This document shows, in pieces, positions 45,457 to 55,495 of a DNA stretch of 64,000 bases (its first letter is position 1; every line of letters starts with the position of its first letter). The notes beneath the pieces are model-generated. The model was not told the origin of the DNA and did not search any database. It worked only from the letters and a program-made list of their open reading frames with translations. A program made the position numbers and the translations under genes. Origin of the DNA: an uncultured SAR86 cluster bacterium (GTDB lineage: Bacteria > Pseudomonadota > Gammaproteobacteria > Magnimaribacterales > AG-339-G14); NCBI GenBank assembly GCA_902526045.1, contig CABZJI010000001.1, positions 253,248 to 317,247 on the forward strand. Reading direction: 5' to 3'.

Positions 45457-46234
45457 TTTGAATACTTTTAGCTAATTTTATATAGGTTTCTACAGAAAGG
45501 TTTTCAGGACGAGATTTTCTCTCAATACCAAGATTTACAAGATCTTCTTCGGCGAAGAAGGATTTCAGGCTGTTAGTAATTAATTTTCTTCTTTTTGAGA
45601 AAGCTTCCCTTGTTAAGGTTGATAAGTTCTTCATCAGAATAGAATTAGGTGTCATGTCTGAAGCTTTAGGAATGAGTTTTAAAAATATGCTTTGAACCTT
45701 TGGAGAAGGAGTAAAAGATGATTTATCCACCTCTCTAATTACGGTTACATCGAAAAAACATTGAACAAATATTGATAATCTTCCATAAGACTTTGTATTA
45801 GGTTGAGCAACACACCTTTCACCAAATTCTTTTTGTAACATTAAAAAAATTTCATCAAATGATGATTTGTTATCAATAATCCACTCAATTATTGGTGTAG
45901 AGATATTGTAAGGAATATTACCTATGAGCTTATTTACTCTAACAAGCTCTTTTGGATCATAAAGAAGAATATCTTTTTCGATCAGGTTAAAACTTTTTCT
46001 ATCCCCATAAGCTTTTTTTAAGAATCTTATTAAATCCTTATCAATTTCAATTGCAGTTAGAGACTCACATTTTTCAAGCAGGAGACATGTCATTGCGCCT
46101 TTTCCAGGCCCTATCTCTAAAAGATGATCAATATCCTGAATGTTTATTTCTTCTATTAACTCTTCAATTAATTGAAAATCAGAAAGAAAATTTTGACCGA
46201 AAAATTTTTTTGGTTTTAGGTTATTTTTTTTCAT
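45449..46234 (-). CDS. rsmA: 16S rRNA adenine dimethyltransferase RsmA (KsgA)
   Basis: A 261-residue methyltransferase for A1518/A1519 of 16S rRNA. KKFFGQNFLSD, the SAM motif LEIGPGKGAMT, and the catalytic NIPYNIST (NLPY in E. coli) are present. It overlaps pdxA by 14 bases and apaH by 8, so the surA-pdxA-rsmA-apaH stretch is tightly coupled. Confidence 0.96.
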   Translation of the reverse strand: MKKNNLKPKKFFGQNFLSDFQLIEELIEEINIQDIDHLLEIGPGKGAMTCLLLEKCESLTAIEIDKDLIRFLKKAYGDRKSFNLIEKDILLYDPKELVRVNKLIGNIPYNISTPIIEWIIDNKSSFDEIFLMLQKEFGERCVAQPNTKSYGRLSIFVQCFFDVTVIREVDKSSFTPSPKVQSIFLKLIPKASDMTPNSILMKNLSTLTREAFSKRRKLITNSLKSFFAEEDLVNLGIERKSRPENLSVETYIKLAKSIQSG

Positions 46235-47201
46235 CCAATGAAGCTAAAGCTGTTTCAAAAGCAAGTTTCATGCTTGAAAAATCTGCATTCATATCACTTG
46301 CTATATCCAGAGCTGTACCGTGATCAACAGAAATTCTGAGATAAGGTAATCCGAGAGTTATATTTAATGATTGCCCAAATCCAAGAATTTTTGCAGGTAT
46401 CATTCCTTGATCATGGAACATAGCAAGAAAGGCATCGTAATGAGATAAGTTTTTTTCTGAAAATGCTGTATCAGCAGATATTGGACCATCAACAATTACC
46501 TCTTTTTTGTCATATTTCTTTATTCCTTTTAATATCGTTGTGGATTCTTCGGTTCCTATATATCCACCTTCTCCTGCATGGGGATTTAATCCTAATACAC
46601 ATATTTTTATGTGTTCCTTTTTTAGAAGTCTTTTTAGACCTTGACCTAAAACTTCTAGTTTGTTGAAAATTAAATCTTCGGTAATGCTCTCGCTTACTTT
46701 TTTAATCGGTACGTGTGTAGTAGCTAAACCTATTTTTATTTTATCATTTGCCATTAACATTAATGGCGAAACAATTTTTGCTTGTTCAGCCAAAAATTCA
46801 GTATGACCAGAAAAATCAGTACCTGAAGCAGATATTGTTTCTTTGTTAATGGGGCCAGTAACTAAAATATTTTTAGTATTGTCTAGACAATGCTCTGCGC
46901 AGGTGGCCAATACTTCTAAAATATACTTAGCATTGTTGACAGAGGAAAACCCAAGAACCGGCTTTTCTTTCAGAGGAATATCGATAACCTCAATTACTTT
47001 CGAGTTTGATTCTGTTTTTGAGCCTCCATAAGAGATGAACTCGAGTCCTAATTTTAAAGATTTTGATAAATTTTCAATATATTGTGTATCTCCCGCGATA
47101 ACAAATCTATGTCTTTTATCTAAATTTTTAAGAGATTTAAGAGTTATTTCCGGACCAATGCCTGCAGGATCACCTGGACTTATAAAAACATGAGAGCTCA
47201 T
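46221..47201 (-). CDS. pdxA: 4-hydroxythreonine-4-phosphate dehydrogenase
   Basis: A 326-residue enzyme of pyridoxal phosphate synthesis. SPGDPAGIGPEI is the N-terminus, GHTEFLA and HDQGMIPAK carry metal-binding His residues, and SVDHGTALDIA closes the active site. It overlaps surA by 4 bases and rsmA by 14. Confidence 0.96.
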   Translation of the reverse strand: MSSHVFISPGDPAGIGPEITLKSLKNLDKRHRFVIAGDTQYIENLSKSLKLGLEFISYGGSKTESNSKVIEVIDIPLKEKPVLGFSSVNNAKYILEVLATCAEHCLDNTKNILVTGPINKETISASGTDFSGHTEFLAEQAKIVSPLMLMANDKIKIGLATTHVPIKKVSESITEDLIFNKLEVLGQGLKRLLKKEHIKICVLGLNPHAGEGGYIGTEESTTILKGIKKYDKKEVIVDGPISADTAFSEKNLSHYDAFLAMFHDQGMIPAKILGFGQSLNITLGLPYLRISVDHGTALDIASDMNADFSSMKLAFETALASLDEKK

Positions 47202-48472
47202 GATTTTAATTTTATGTTCACATATGATTCTGCTCTCATTTCGCTAAGGGTTTTTTCTAATTGTTCTTCATACTTTCTATCAAAAAGAATCTGATAAGCT
47301 CTATTTTTTTGAATGTTTAAGGAAATGTCTTCTTCTCGTCTATCTAAAACTTCAACAATGTGCCATCCAAAATTTGACTTGAAAGGGTTACTAACTTGAT
47401 TTATTTCAAGGGAATTCATAACTTCTTCAAACTTAGGGTCGAATCTGCCAGGACCAGTCCAACTTAACTCACCACCCTCCATTTTGCTTCCTGGATCATC
47501 AGAATATAACCTAGCTAAGTCAGAAAATTTATCCCCTTTTTGACTCCTATTGTAAAGATCCTCGATAAGATCCTTTGCCTGTTTCTCGCTTCTTATTTCT
47601 GAAGTTTGTATCAAGATATGTCTAGCTAAAGTTTGCTTTTCTATTTTAATATCCCTTCCTTTCTTGTCCTTTAATTTAATCAAATGCAATCCTGCTCCGC
47701 TCCTGAAAGGACCTGCAATCTCGCCTTTTCTTAAGGAAGAAATTTCATTAGCAAAAAGTGTAGGGACTTCATTAATTTTCCTCCATCCCAAAGAACCTTC
47801 ATTATCAGCTTCTTCTCCGAAGGAAAATTCTTTCGCAAGATCTCCGAAATCCATCTTGTCAGAAATTTTTTCTATTAGTGTATCAATGACTGATGAAGCA
47901 GTTTCTTCATCTTGATCTTTATTGATTGGTATCAAAATTTGTTGAATTAAAAATTCTGCAGATAGATTGACTTGTCCTTCTTGAGAATTAATAAAGTTGT
48001 CAAGTTCTTGTTCTGATATGTATACCTTCGATTGAACCAAACCTCTTTGGATTCTGGAAAGTATCATCTCTTTCCTTACTTGTTCGCGAACAAATTCATA
48101 GGATTCCCCTTGTTCTTCTAAAAAAGACCTAAAGTCCTGAAGAGAGAGACCATTCCCCTGAGCAATTTGAGCCATGGATTCATTTAATTCTTGGTCTGAT
48201 ATTCTTACTCCCGCTCTTTGAGCCCTTTGAAGTTGTATTTCTTCGATAATCATTCTTTCAATTATCTGCTCAAATAAGACTTCTTGAGGAGGAAGGGGAG
48301 TATCGCTTTGCTTTAAAGATTCTACAATTTGTTCGATTCTCGCGTTTACCTCTGATTCTAAAATTATTCCATCCTCAACAACAACTGCAACTTTATCTAA
48401 TAATTCAATAGCCGCGTTTGAGATGGGGCTAATTAAAAAAATTAATAGAAATAATTTAACTTTATTCATCAT
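47198..48472 (-). CDS. surA: periplasmic chaperone / peptidyl-prolyl isomerase SurA
   Basis: A 424-residue periplasmic chaperone for outer-membrane proteins. Signal peptide about 1-20 (LFLLIFLISPISNA); N-terminal chaperone region with KVAVVVEDGIILESEVN; two parvulin domains, first about 170-270 (LIQQILIP, FGEEADNEGSLGW), second about 280-385 (ARHILIQTSE, GGELSWTGPGRFDP); then a C-terminal helix. It follows lptD, its classic client, with a 2-base gap. Confidence 0.95.
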   Translation of the reverse strand: MMNKVKLFLLIFLISPISNAAIELLDKVAVVVEDGIILESEVNARIEQIVESLKQSDTPLPPQEVLFEQIIERMIIEEIQLQRAQRAGVRISDQELNESMAQIAQGNGLSLQDFRSFLEEQGESYEFVREQVRKEMILSRIQRGLVQSKVYISEQELDNFINSQEGQVNLSAEFLIQQILIPINKDQDEETASSVIDTLIEKISDKMDFGDLAKEFSFGEEADNEGSLGWRKINEVPTLFANEISSLRKGEIAGPFRSGAGLHLIKLKDKKGRDIKIEKQTLARHILIQTSEIRSEKQAKDLIEDLYNRSQKGDKFSDLARLYSDDPGSKMEGGELSWTGPGRFDPKFEEVMNSLEINQVSNPFKSNFGWHIVEVLDRREEDISLNIQKNRAYQILFDRKYEEQLEKTLSEMRAESYVNIKLKS

Positions 48473-48474
48473 AT

Positions 48475-50550
48475 TTATTGTAACTTCAAAGGCTTGATAT
48501 ATTGATTAATCTTTTGTCCAATAGAACCCAATCCCTTCAATTCAAGATATATTCTAATGCCTTCTTGGCTATATTCGGGATAAACTTGATCTTGAAATTT
48601 ACTTTGTTCCAGGAACATTCTCTGCCAATTAGGTTCTTTGCTTTGTCTGAATGCAAAACCGATAAGCAGTCCTTCATCTTCGTATTCAATTCCTATTAGA
48701 TTGTCTGTAACTTTCTTTAATTCAAAATCATAATAGAGCTTAGTTACAAAAGACCAACTTTTTTCTAATCGAACATCAAAACCAGAAGTTAAAAATGATA
48801 ATTTTTCTTCAGAAAGTTGATTGAATAAAAAAGAGTTTCTATTTTCCATTTCTAAGTATTCAAATGAGAAGAACTTATTGTCCTGAAATGCAAATCTAGC
48901 CCTCAAGTCAAAAGAAGAAAAATTCTCATCTTCATCAAATTGAAAGTTTCCATTAAGAGCAATATTATTTTTATCCCATCTCCAATTAATGAAAATAGGG
49001 TCAGGAAGATCATGAACAATGAGATTATTTTCTTGTGATGAACCAAAAAATCGTATTTCGCTTTTACCTAATGATCTTGTCAGCCCAAAAGTTAAAGAGG
49101 CAAAAGATGAGTGTTTCGATCTTTCCCAAAGTAGACCGAGTTTTAACTGATTCTTTTTCAAATTTGCATAACCGTGCTCAAGATTAGGAGTAAGCATGCT
49201 AGAGAATGGAATCCTTGAAACAAGATAAATAGGACTTACGTATTTATCATTATCAGTTTCCTTGAAGGAAAAATTAAAAAAAGGTTTTAGATATTCATTA
49301 GATTTGGCTAAGTTCAATACAAATCTTGATTCCATTCCCTTAGTGTTAAAAGAAATATCTTCATTATCTGAAATATAATTACTGTCGTTAGTCAGAAAAA
49401 TTCTTGCATCAAAGGCTGAACTAGAGAATTTATATCCCAACCTAAAATTTAATTTTCCAGCTTGAACTTTTTTAGTTTCTTTGAAAACAAACGATCCACC
49501 TTTCTCATAGTTAGCTAGTTCTCCATTCAAACTTAAAATAACGTTTTCATGAGGCAGAATATAATCAAATGAAACTTCAGGGATTGAACGAAATTGATTC
49601 TGGGAGAAGGGGTTAATTAATTTAAATGAAAACGCCCTTACTTGTATTGATCCAGATTCTCCTATCCATCTCAAATTAAGGTTTTGTGGAAGAGCTACCG
49701 TCTTTTCGTCTCCGTACAAATCGCTTCCAAGGTCTCTGATATAAAGAAAATCACTCACATTTGAATAATCTATATCAACATATAGGCCATTGGTGATTTC
49801 GCCTGAATGTTTAAAACTTACTCCCCATCGGTTGCTTTCGGTATTAAAAAGTCTTTCATAATTAATATCTTGAAACAAAGACGAAAAGTTAAAAGACCCA
49901 GAAGAGCTTTTAGTTAAATATCTCAAATTAGATGTAAATGCCAAGCCTCTTTCTTCTATGTATCTGGGGGAGATTGTCATGTCGTAATTGCTGGCAAGAT
50001 TTAAGTAATATGGAATTTCTAGATCAAAACCATTTTTATTTGAGTATGATAACTCTGGTAATAAGATGCCTGATCTTTTTTCGGTTGTAAGAGGAAACTT
50101 TCCTGCAGGCAGAAGAAAAATCGGCGTATCGTAAATATAGAATCTTCCTCCTAGAAAGTTTCCAAAATCTTCTTGAGAAGAAAAACTTAATTCGTCTGTT
50201 TCTACCCACCAAATTCTCTTCTTGCAAGGACATAGAGACATCTCTACCCCCTTAAATTGAGCCTTATCTTTTTGGATTAAAATTTCGTCTGCTTTTCCGT
50301 ATGCATTCCTATCCATTAAATCAAAACTAATGTCCTTCCCAGAAAGAATCTCTTTAGAGGAATCAAAACTAATCTCATCCGCTTTTAAGAATATGTCGTT
50401 GAAATAAATCTCAACGGATTCACTCAATTTTAAAACTTTATTTTTGCCATCAAGTTTGACTTTTCCAGCATTGAAATCAATTTCTTCAAGTTGAGGAAAA
50501 ATAAGATTTGAAAAGAAAAATAATAGGAGAATCGATATGTATGACTTCAC
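48475..50550 (-). CDS. lptD: LPS-assembly outer-membrane protein LptD, cysteine-poor
   Basis: A 691-residue outer-membrane protein (E. coli 784) that inserts lipopolysaccharide. Signal peptide 1-20, a short LptA-like beta-jellyroll (about 25-125), LptD block with SGILLPELSYSNKNG, then a long beta-barrel to the end. Only two Cys occur, 107 and 109 in CPC, at the spot of E. coli Cys173. The C-terminal Cys pair of E. coli (724/725, after GVEY-like sequence) is replaced: GIEYEDEGL. The N-terminal Cys31 equivalent is also missing. The disulfides required in E. coli therefore cannot form. It begins with GTG. Confidence 0.93.
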   Translation of the reverse strand: MKSYISILLLFFFSNLIFPQLEEIDFNAGKVKLDGKNKVLKLSESVEIYFNDIFLKADEISFDSSKEILSGKDISFDLMDRNAYGKADEILIQKDKAQFKGVEMSLCPCKKRIWWVETDELSFSSQEDFGNFLGGRFYIYDTPIFLLPAGKFPLTTEKRSGILLPELSYSNKNGFDLEIPYYLNLASNYDMTISPRYIEERGLAFTSNLRYLTKSSSGSFNFSSLFQDINYERLFNTESNRWGVSFKHSGEITNGLYVDIDYSNVSDFLYIRDLGSDLYGDEKTVALPQNLNLRWIGESGSIQVRAFSFKLINPFSQNQFRSIPEVSFDYILPHENVILSLNGELANYEKGGSFVFKETKKVQAGKLNFRLGYKFSSSAFDARIFLTNDSNYISDNEDISFNTKGMESRFVLNLAKSNEYLKPFFNFSFKETDNDKYVSPIYLVSRIPFSSMLTPNLEHGYANLKKNQLKLGLLWERSKHSSFASLTFGLTRSLGKSEIRFFGSSQENNLIVHDLPDPIFINWRWDKNNIALNGNFQFDEDENFSSFDLRARFAFQDNKFFSFEYLEMENRNSFLFNQLSEEKLSFLTSGFDVRLEKSWSFVTKLYYDFELKKVTDNLIGIEYEDEGLLIGFAFRQSKEPNWQRMFLEQSKFQDQVYPEYSQEGIRIYLELKGLGSIGQKINQYIKPLKLQ

Positions 50551-50650
50551 TTTATTAATTACCTGGAGATTACCATTAGAGATTCGCTCTATATTGATGA
50601 TAATTTTATCTTTTGGAGGTTAAAATAGAAAATTAATATTTGAGGTAAGC

Positions 50651-51508
50651 ATGAGTTTAGAAGGAAAAACACTATTCATTACAGGAGCTAGCAGAGGAAT
50701 TGGATTAGCTATTGCTTTAAAGGCAGCTAAAGATGGAGCAAATATAATATTGGCAGCAAAAACAGCCGAACCTCATCCTAAATTACCAGGAACTATTTAT
50801 ACTGCAGCTGAGGAGATTGAAGAAGCCGGTGGGATGGCATTACCAGTTATTGTAGATGTTCGAGAAGAAGAACAGGTTTTGAAAGCAGTTGAAGAAGGAG
50901 TGAAAAAATTTGGTGGAATTGATATTTGTGTTAACAACGCAAGTGCAATTCAGTTAACCAATACCCTTCAAACTGACATGAAAAGGTACGATTTGATGAA
51001 TCAAATTAATGCAAGAGGAACTTTTGTTACTTCAAAAAGTTGCCTTCCCCATTTATTGAAGTCTGAGAATCCTCATATTTTAAATATTTCACCTCCATTA
51101 GATATGAATCCAGCTTGGTTCTCAGGGCACGTTGCTTACTCAATGGCAAAATTTGGAATGAGTCTTTGTGTTTTGGGTATGGCTGCAGAATTTAAAGATG
51201 ATGGTGTTGCTGTAAATGCACTTTGGCCTAGAACGGCAATAGCTACTGCCGCTGTAAAGAATGTCTTAGGCGGCGAAGAATTAGTTAATATATCGAGGGG
51301 ACCAGAAATAATGGCTGATGCAGCTTATGTAATCCTTACTAAGTCATCCAAAGAATTTTCAGGAAACTTTTGTATAGATGACACTCTTCTTGCAGAAAAT
51401 GGCGTAAGTGACTTTTCTGTATACGCAGATGTTCCTTTCGATCAATTGGCTCCAGACTTTTTCGTCCCTGAAGATATGCCGCCTCCTGAGGCAGCAAAGA
51501 AAAGTTAA
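50651..51508 (+). CDS. short-chain dehydrogenase, HSDL2-like
   Basis: A 285-residue SDR. TGASRGIGLAIAL binds the cofactor, VNNASAIQLTNT follows, the catalytic segment reads NISPPLDMNPAWFSGHVAYSMAK in pieces, with Tyr and Lys in YSMAK, and NALWPRTAIATAA after. This matches the SDR domain of animal HSDL2 proteins, which lie in lipid metabolism. A ribosome-binding site GAGG is 7 bases before the ATG. It stands between lptD and amgK, where relatives have no such gene; amgK begins 2 bases after it. Confidence 0.85.
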   Translation: MSLEGKTLFITGASRGIGLAIALKAAKDGANIILAAKTAEPHPKLPGTIYTAAEEIEEAGGMALPVIVDVREEEQVLKAVEEGVKKFGGIDICVNNASAIQLTNTLQTDMKRYDLMNQINARGTFVTSKSCLPHLLKSENPHILNISPPLDMNPAWFSGHVAYSMAKFGMSLCVLGMAAEFKDDGVAVNALWPRTAIATAAVKNVLGGEELVNISRGPEIMADAAYVILTKSSKEFSGNFCIDDTLLAENGVSDFSVYADVPFDQLAPDFFVPEDMPPPEAAKKS

Positions 51509-51510
51509 AA

Positions 51511-52479
51511 GTGGACTCCATTTCTGATGATGCTTCTACTTGGATAAGTTCTTGTTTTAAAACAGAGGAGACCTTTTCCTTTTCAAGGCTTAGAACAGAA
51601 TCTAGCCAAAGAGACTATTTCAGATTTAACTTTCAAGGAAAAACCTTTATTCTTATGTATGCACCCAAAGGCATAGATGAGAGCATTGAATCTTTCTGCA
51701 AAAAAGCTGATGTCTTTAAATCCTCTCAAGTAAAAGTTCCAGAAATCTATTTTCGCAATGATGATTTATGTCATTTAATAATTGAAGATTTCTCAGATAA
51801 TCTTTTTCAATTAAACATAACTCAGAAAAACAGTGACATTTTCATTAAATCGGCATTAGATCAGCTTATTCGAATACAAAATATAGATTGTGATACCGAG
51901 ATTTTTGATCACTTTGATTTAGAAAAATCTATTGCAAATAAGGACTTATTTATTGATTTTTTTTGCAGGGGTTATCTGAATTTATCGGATGCAAATATTC
52001 CTTTTGATACTATTAATGAAGGATACGACTTTATTCTAAAAAGATTCTATGAACTACCACTGTGTATTTCTCATTATGATTTTGAAACAAGAAACCTAAT
52101 CTTTCTTGATTCAAAAGAGACAGGTGTTTTAGACTTTCAGGATGCCATGATTGCTCCTTATGCTATTGATTTAGCTTCGATCTTAAAAGATCTGTACATG
52201 GTCTGGGATAAAAAGCAAGTGGATGATTGGTTAGATTACTATAAAAAAAATACTCAAAATGAAGAGATAAAATCCCTAGAAGATTTGAAAGAAGATATTG
52301 AATTTTGTGCCATGCAAAGACAGATCAGAATTTTAGGAAAACTTTCCCAAGTATCCATAACACTCAACAGGTATGACAGACTTAAAGACTTTCCGGTTTT
52401 AATAAATTATCTAATCGATTCAATGTCACGATACGAAGAACTGAAAGAATTCTCAAAATTTTTACAGATTTTCAAATGA
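51511..52479 (+). CDS. amgK: anomeric N-acetylmuramate/N-acetylglucosamine kinase AmgK
   Basis: A 322-residue kinase-fold protein starting with GTG. The catalytic loop is SHYDFETRNLIF and the metal motif VLDFQDAMIAPYAIDLAS, both typical of AmgK, which phosphorylates recycled cell-wall amino sugars at C1. It overlaps murU by 4 bases. The pair feeds UDP-MurNAc synthesis around the fosfomycin-sensitive route. Position near lptD is as in Pseudomonas. Confidence 0.92.
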   Translation: MDSISDDASTWISSCFKTEETFSFSRLRTESSQRDYFRFNFQGKTFILMYAPKGIDESIESFCKKADVFKSSQVKVPEIYFRNDDLCHLIIEDFSDNLFQLNITQKNSDIFIKSALDQLIRIQNIDCDTEIFDHFDLEKSIANKDLFIDFFCRGYLNLSDANIPFDTINEGYDFILKRFYELPLCISHYDFETRNLIFLDSKETGVLDFQDAMIAPYAIDLASILKDLYMVWDKKQVDDWLDYYKKNTQNEEIKSLEDLKEDIEFCAMQRQIRILGKLSQVSITLNRYDRLKDFPVLINYLIDSMSRYEELKEFSKFLQIFK

Positions 52480-53105
52480 AGGCATTTATTTTATGTGCTG
52501 GTTTAGGGACTAGGTTGAGACCAATTTCTAACCAAATTCCAAAATGTCTTGTTGAAGTTAAAGGCGCGAGTCTCTTAGAAAGGCATATTAAAAAATTAAA
52601 GGAAATCAATGTTTCCGAAATCATTATCAACTTACATCATAAACCCGACTCTATTAAGGAATTTTTAAACCGTAAAAAAAACTTTGAAATCAATATAACT
52701 TTTTCTGAAGAAGATACATTGATGGGAACAGGTGGGGCACTGATAAAAGCAAAAGAAGAGATTGGAACAGAGACTTTTATCTTAATTTCTGGAGACTTAT
52801 ACACCGAATATCCTTTAGAAAGGCTAAATAATAAAGTGGACGGAGCGCATTTGATTGCTGTAACAAACGATAAATCAACTGGAGATTTTTCAATAAACGG
52901 AGGAATAGTTGAAGAAGGAAATGGCTTTAACTTCGGAGGAATTGCTTTAATTAATCCAACTTTATTGGTAGATAGAAACAATGAACATAAAGAACTTTGG
53001 AAGCACATTATTTTGCCTGCCGTGAAGCAAAAGAAAGTATCCGCTGAAATTTATGAGGGTGTTTTAAAGAATATTAATACAAAAGAAGATCTAGATTTTG
53101 TGTAA
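52476..53105 (+). CDS. murU: N-acetylmuramate alpha-1-phosphate uridylyltransferase MurU
   Basis: A 209-residue nucleotidyltransferase: ILCAGLGTRLRPISNQIPKCLVEV (in pieces) for nucleotide binding, LMGTGGALIKAKE, and LISGDLYT with the metal Asp. It turns MurNAc-1-P into UDP-MurNAc. Slightly shorter than Pseudomonas MurU (223). Confidence 0.92.
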   Translation: MKAFILCAGLGTRLRPISNQIPKCLVEVKGASLLERHIKKLKEINVSEIIINLHHKPDSIKEFLNRKKNFEINITFSEEDTLMGTGGALIKAKEEIGTETFILISGDLYTEYPLERLNNKVDGAHLIAVTNDKSTGDFSINGGIVEEGNGFNFGGIALINPTLLVDRNNEHKELWKHIILPAVKQKKVSAEIYEGVLKNINTKEDLDFV

Positions 53106-53114
53106 AATTTATCT

Positions 53115-53783
53115 GTGGCTAAACAGAAAAACATAATTGCTCCTTCAATTCTATCTGCTGACTTTGCAAACTTAGGGAGTGAAGTTGAATCTGTATTAGA
53201 AGCAGGAGCTGAATGGATTCATTTCGACGTGATGGATAACCACTTTGTTCCAAACTTAACTGTAGGTCCTATGGTCTGCAAATCTCTAAGGGACAATGGA
53301 ATAGATTGTCCTTTAGATGTTCACTTAATGGTTAATCCCGTAGATGAATTGATTAAAATGTTTGCAGACACAGGAGCCACTTCAATCACTTTTCATCCTG
53401 AAGCATCAGAAGATCCAGAAAAATCACTAAAATTAATTTCCGATCTAGGGTGCAACCCTGGTTTAGTTTTAAATCCAGATATTTCTCTGGATGTTATTAA
53501 GCCATATATGGAAGATTTATATATGGTTTTATTAATGAGTGTTTTTCCCGGTTTTGGCGGGCAAGAATTCATACCTGAAGTCATGAATAAAATTAAAGAA
53601 ATGAGAAAAATAATTGATACTTCAAATCTAAAAATTAGATTGGAGGTTGATGGTGGCGTTAAGGAAGACAATATAGGAGAGATTTCTAAATCCGGTGCTG
53701 ATACTTTTGTAGCTGGATCAGCGATTTTTAACAAACCCAATTATTCTGATGCAATCAAAAATCTTAAGAATAATTTTAGTTAG
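53115..53783 (+). CDS. rpe: ribulose-phosphate 3-epimerase
   Basis: A 222-residue TIM barrel beginning with [45 protein letters not shown] and EVDGGV carry the metal and phosphate ligands. It interconverts ribulose-5-P and xylulose-5-P. Rpe in front of trp genes is common in gammaproteobacteria, where gph often lies between; here a DUF192 gene takes that place. Confidence 0.95.
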   Translation: MAKQKNIIAPSILSADFANLGSEVESVLEAGAEWIHFDVMDNHFVPNLTVGPMVCKSLRDNGIDCPLDVHLMVNPVDELIKMFADTGATSITFHPEASEDPEKSLKLISDLGCNPGLVLNPDISLDVIKPYMEDLYMVLLMSVFPGFGGQEFIPEVMNKIKEMRKIIDTSNLKIRLEVDGGVKEDNIGEISKSGADTFVAGSAIFNKPNYSDAIKNLKNNFS

Positions 53784-54156
53784 CTTTATTTGCTTCCCTT
53801 TAGCTGGAGAAGAAAGTTCCGCTAATTTATGCGCAGAAGGATACATTGAAGAAGAAGGAGAATATTGTGTTAAAAATTTGTATAAGCCTGCTGATAGAAG
53901 GAAGGGTCTAATGTATGTTGATTTCTTGCCTCCTAATCACATTGTTAAATTTCATTTCCATAATTTATCAACCAAATGTTTTTGGATGAGAAACACTTCT
54001 ATCCCTCTTGATATTAAATTTATTGGATCGAATTCAGAAATAATTGAAAAAGGTATTCCATTTTCAGAAAAAAGTATTTGTCACAGGGCTAAGCTTGTAG
54101 TCGAGGCAAATAGAGGTGAACTCATCGGAAAAAGACAATATGGAAAGCGTTACTAA
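53749..54156 (+). CDS. exported DUF192 family protein
   Basis: A 135-residue protein with a signal peptide (about 1-19, ending PLAGEES). The DUF192 core is clear: [30 protein letters not shown] and VVEANRGEL. The function of DUF192 is unknown. Mature N-terminal cysteines ([13 protein letters not shown]) may form a disulfide. It overlaps rpe by 35 bases at its start and trpE by 17 bases at its end. Confidence 0.85.
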   Translation: MQSKILRIILVSFICFPLAGEESSANLCAEGYIEEEGEYCVKNLYKPADRRKGLMYVDFLPPNHIVKFHFHNLSTKCFWMRNTSIPLDIKFIGSNSEIIEKGIPFSEKSICHRAKLVVEANRGELIGKRQYGKRY

Positions 54157-55495
54157 GATTCCTTTTTTCAAAGAAATTTCAGGAGATCTAGAAACTCCTC
54201 TCAGCATCTATCTTAAATTCATGGATGATAGAAATTCCTACCTTTTTGAGTCAGTTGAAGGCGGAGAAAAATGGGCCAGATATTCAATAATTGGCCTACC
54301 TACCGATAAGAAAATAGACCTCTCTAAGAATCCTTTGAAGGACATAGAGAATTTTCTCAAACAAAATAAAGCTCAACCAATTCCTGATTTGCCTGATTTC
54401 CATGGAGGATTAGTAGGATACTTCAGTTATGAAACAATAAGACACATAGAAAAAAAGCTTCAAAATTCATCTAAAGAAAAACTCCCTTATCCTGATATAT
54501 CTCTGATGGTTTCCGATGAAGTTGTAATTTACGATAATCTAAAAAAATCTCTTTTTATAGTTGTTCACGGCAATGAAGATACAAAAAAAGAATGTCTTGA
54601 AAGGATTGAACTTATTCATAAAAAAATTTTAGAACCCCTACCTTCTCAAAAGTCATCCAAAAAAGGAGTTATCAATTTTGAATCATCTGTAAAAAAAGAA
54701 GATTATCTTGAAGCTATTAAAAAGATAAAAAACTATATCGTTGAAGGAGATGTGATGCAGGTTGTGTATGGGCAAGAATTCTCCACAAAATTTGAAGGAT
54801 CGCCAATTGATTTATATAGATCTTTACGAAAACTAAATCCTTCTCCTTATATGTACCTCATGAAAATTGATGACTTACATATTGTAGGAGCTTCTCCAGA
54901 AATTTTAGTGAGGCTTCAAAATGAAGAGGTTACGGTGAGACCAATCGCTGGAACCGTAAAAAGAGGAAAAGATAGCAATGAAGATAAAGAATTGGCTGAA
55001 AAGTTAAAAAGTGATCCAAAAGAAATAGCTGAGCATCTTATGCTTATTGATTTAGGAAGAAACGACGTTGGAAGGATAGCTGAGGTCGGCAGCGTTAAGA
55101 CTACAGAGGAGATGAAAATAGAGAAATATTCACACGTCATGCATCTTGTATCAAATGTTGTAGGAAAAATAAAAAAAGGACTTACTTCCATTGATGTTTT
55201 AAAAGCGACTTTTCCAGCGGGCACTTTATCAGGTGCTCCAAAAATAAGGGCAATGGAAATAATTGATGAGCTTGAACCCGATAGAAGGGGAGTCTATGGA
55301 GGAGCTGTAGGTTATTTATCTTGGACTGGAAATATGGATGTCGCAATTGCAATAAGAACAGCAGTTATTCAAGGGAAAAATCTTAGTGTAAGAGCTGGTG
55401 GAGGTATTGTTTATGATTCTGATCCAGAGAGTGAGTATCAAGAATCTTTGAATAAAGCTATGTCCATTATGAAAGCTGTTGAGGAGATAGACTAA
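54140..55495 (+). CDS. trpE: anthranilate synthase component I
   Basis: 451 residues from the preferred ATG at 54140; a GTG at 54116 would add 8 residues. Family start IPFFKEISGDLETPLSIYL. The tryptophan-feedback motif LLES reads LFES (about residue 36), so the Ser needed for inhibition is kept. Catalytic blocks VGASPEILVR, RPIAGTVKRG, EHLMLIDLGRNDVGR, FPAGTLSGAPKIRAME and AGGGIVYDSDPE are intact. First gene of trpEGDC, with no space for a leader peptide or attenuator. Confidence 0.96.
   Translation: MESVTKIPFFKEISGDLETPLSIYLKFMDDRNSYLFESVEGGEKWARYSIIGLPTDKKIDLSKNPLKDIENFLKQNKAQPIPDLPDFHGGLVGYFSYETIRHIEKKLQNSSKEKLPYPDISLMVSDEVVIYDNLKKSLFIVVHGNEDTKKECLERIELIHKKILEPLPSQKSSKKGVINFESSVKKEDYLEAIKKIKNYIVEGDVMQVVYGQEFSTKFEGSPIDLYRSLRKLNPSPYMYLMKIDDLHIVGASPEILVRLQNEEVTVRPIAGTVKRGKDSNEDKELAEKLKSDPKEIAEHLMLIDLGRNDVGRIAEVGSVKTTEEMKIEKYSHVMHLVSNVVGKIKKGLTSIDVLKATFPAGTLSGAPKIRAMEIIDELEPDRRGVYGGAVGYLSWTGNMDVAIAIRTAVIQGKNLSVRAGGGIVYDSDPESEYQESLNKAMSIMKAVEEID

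Noticed and set aside
54916-55224. A 102-codon antisense frame within trpE.
   Set aside because: The sense strand has full catalytic motifs for TrpE; the antisense product has a biased Ser/Phe composition typical of a shadow frame.
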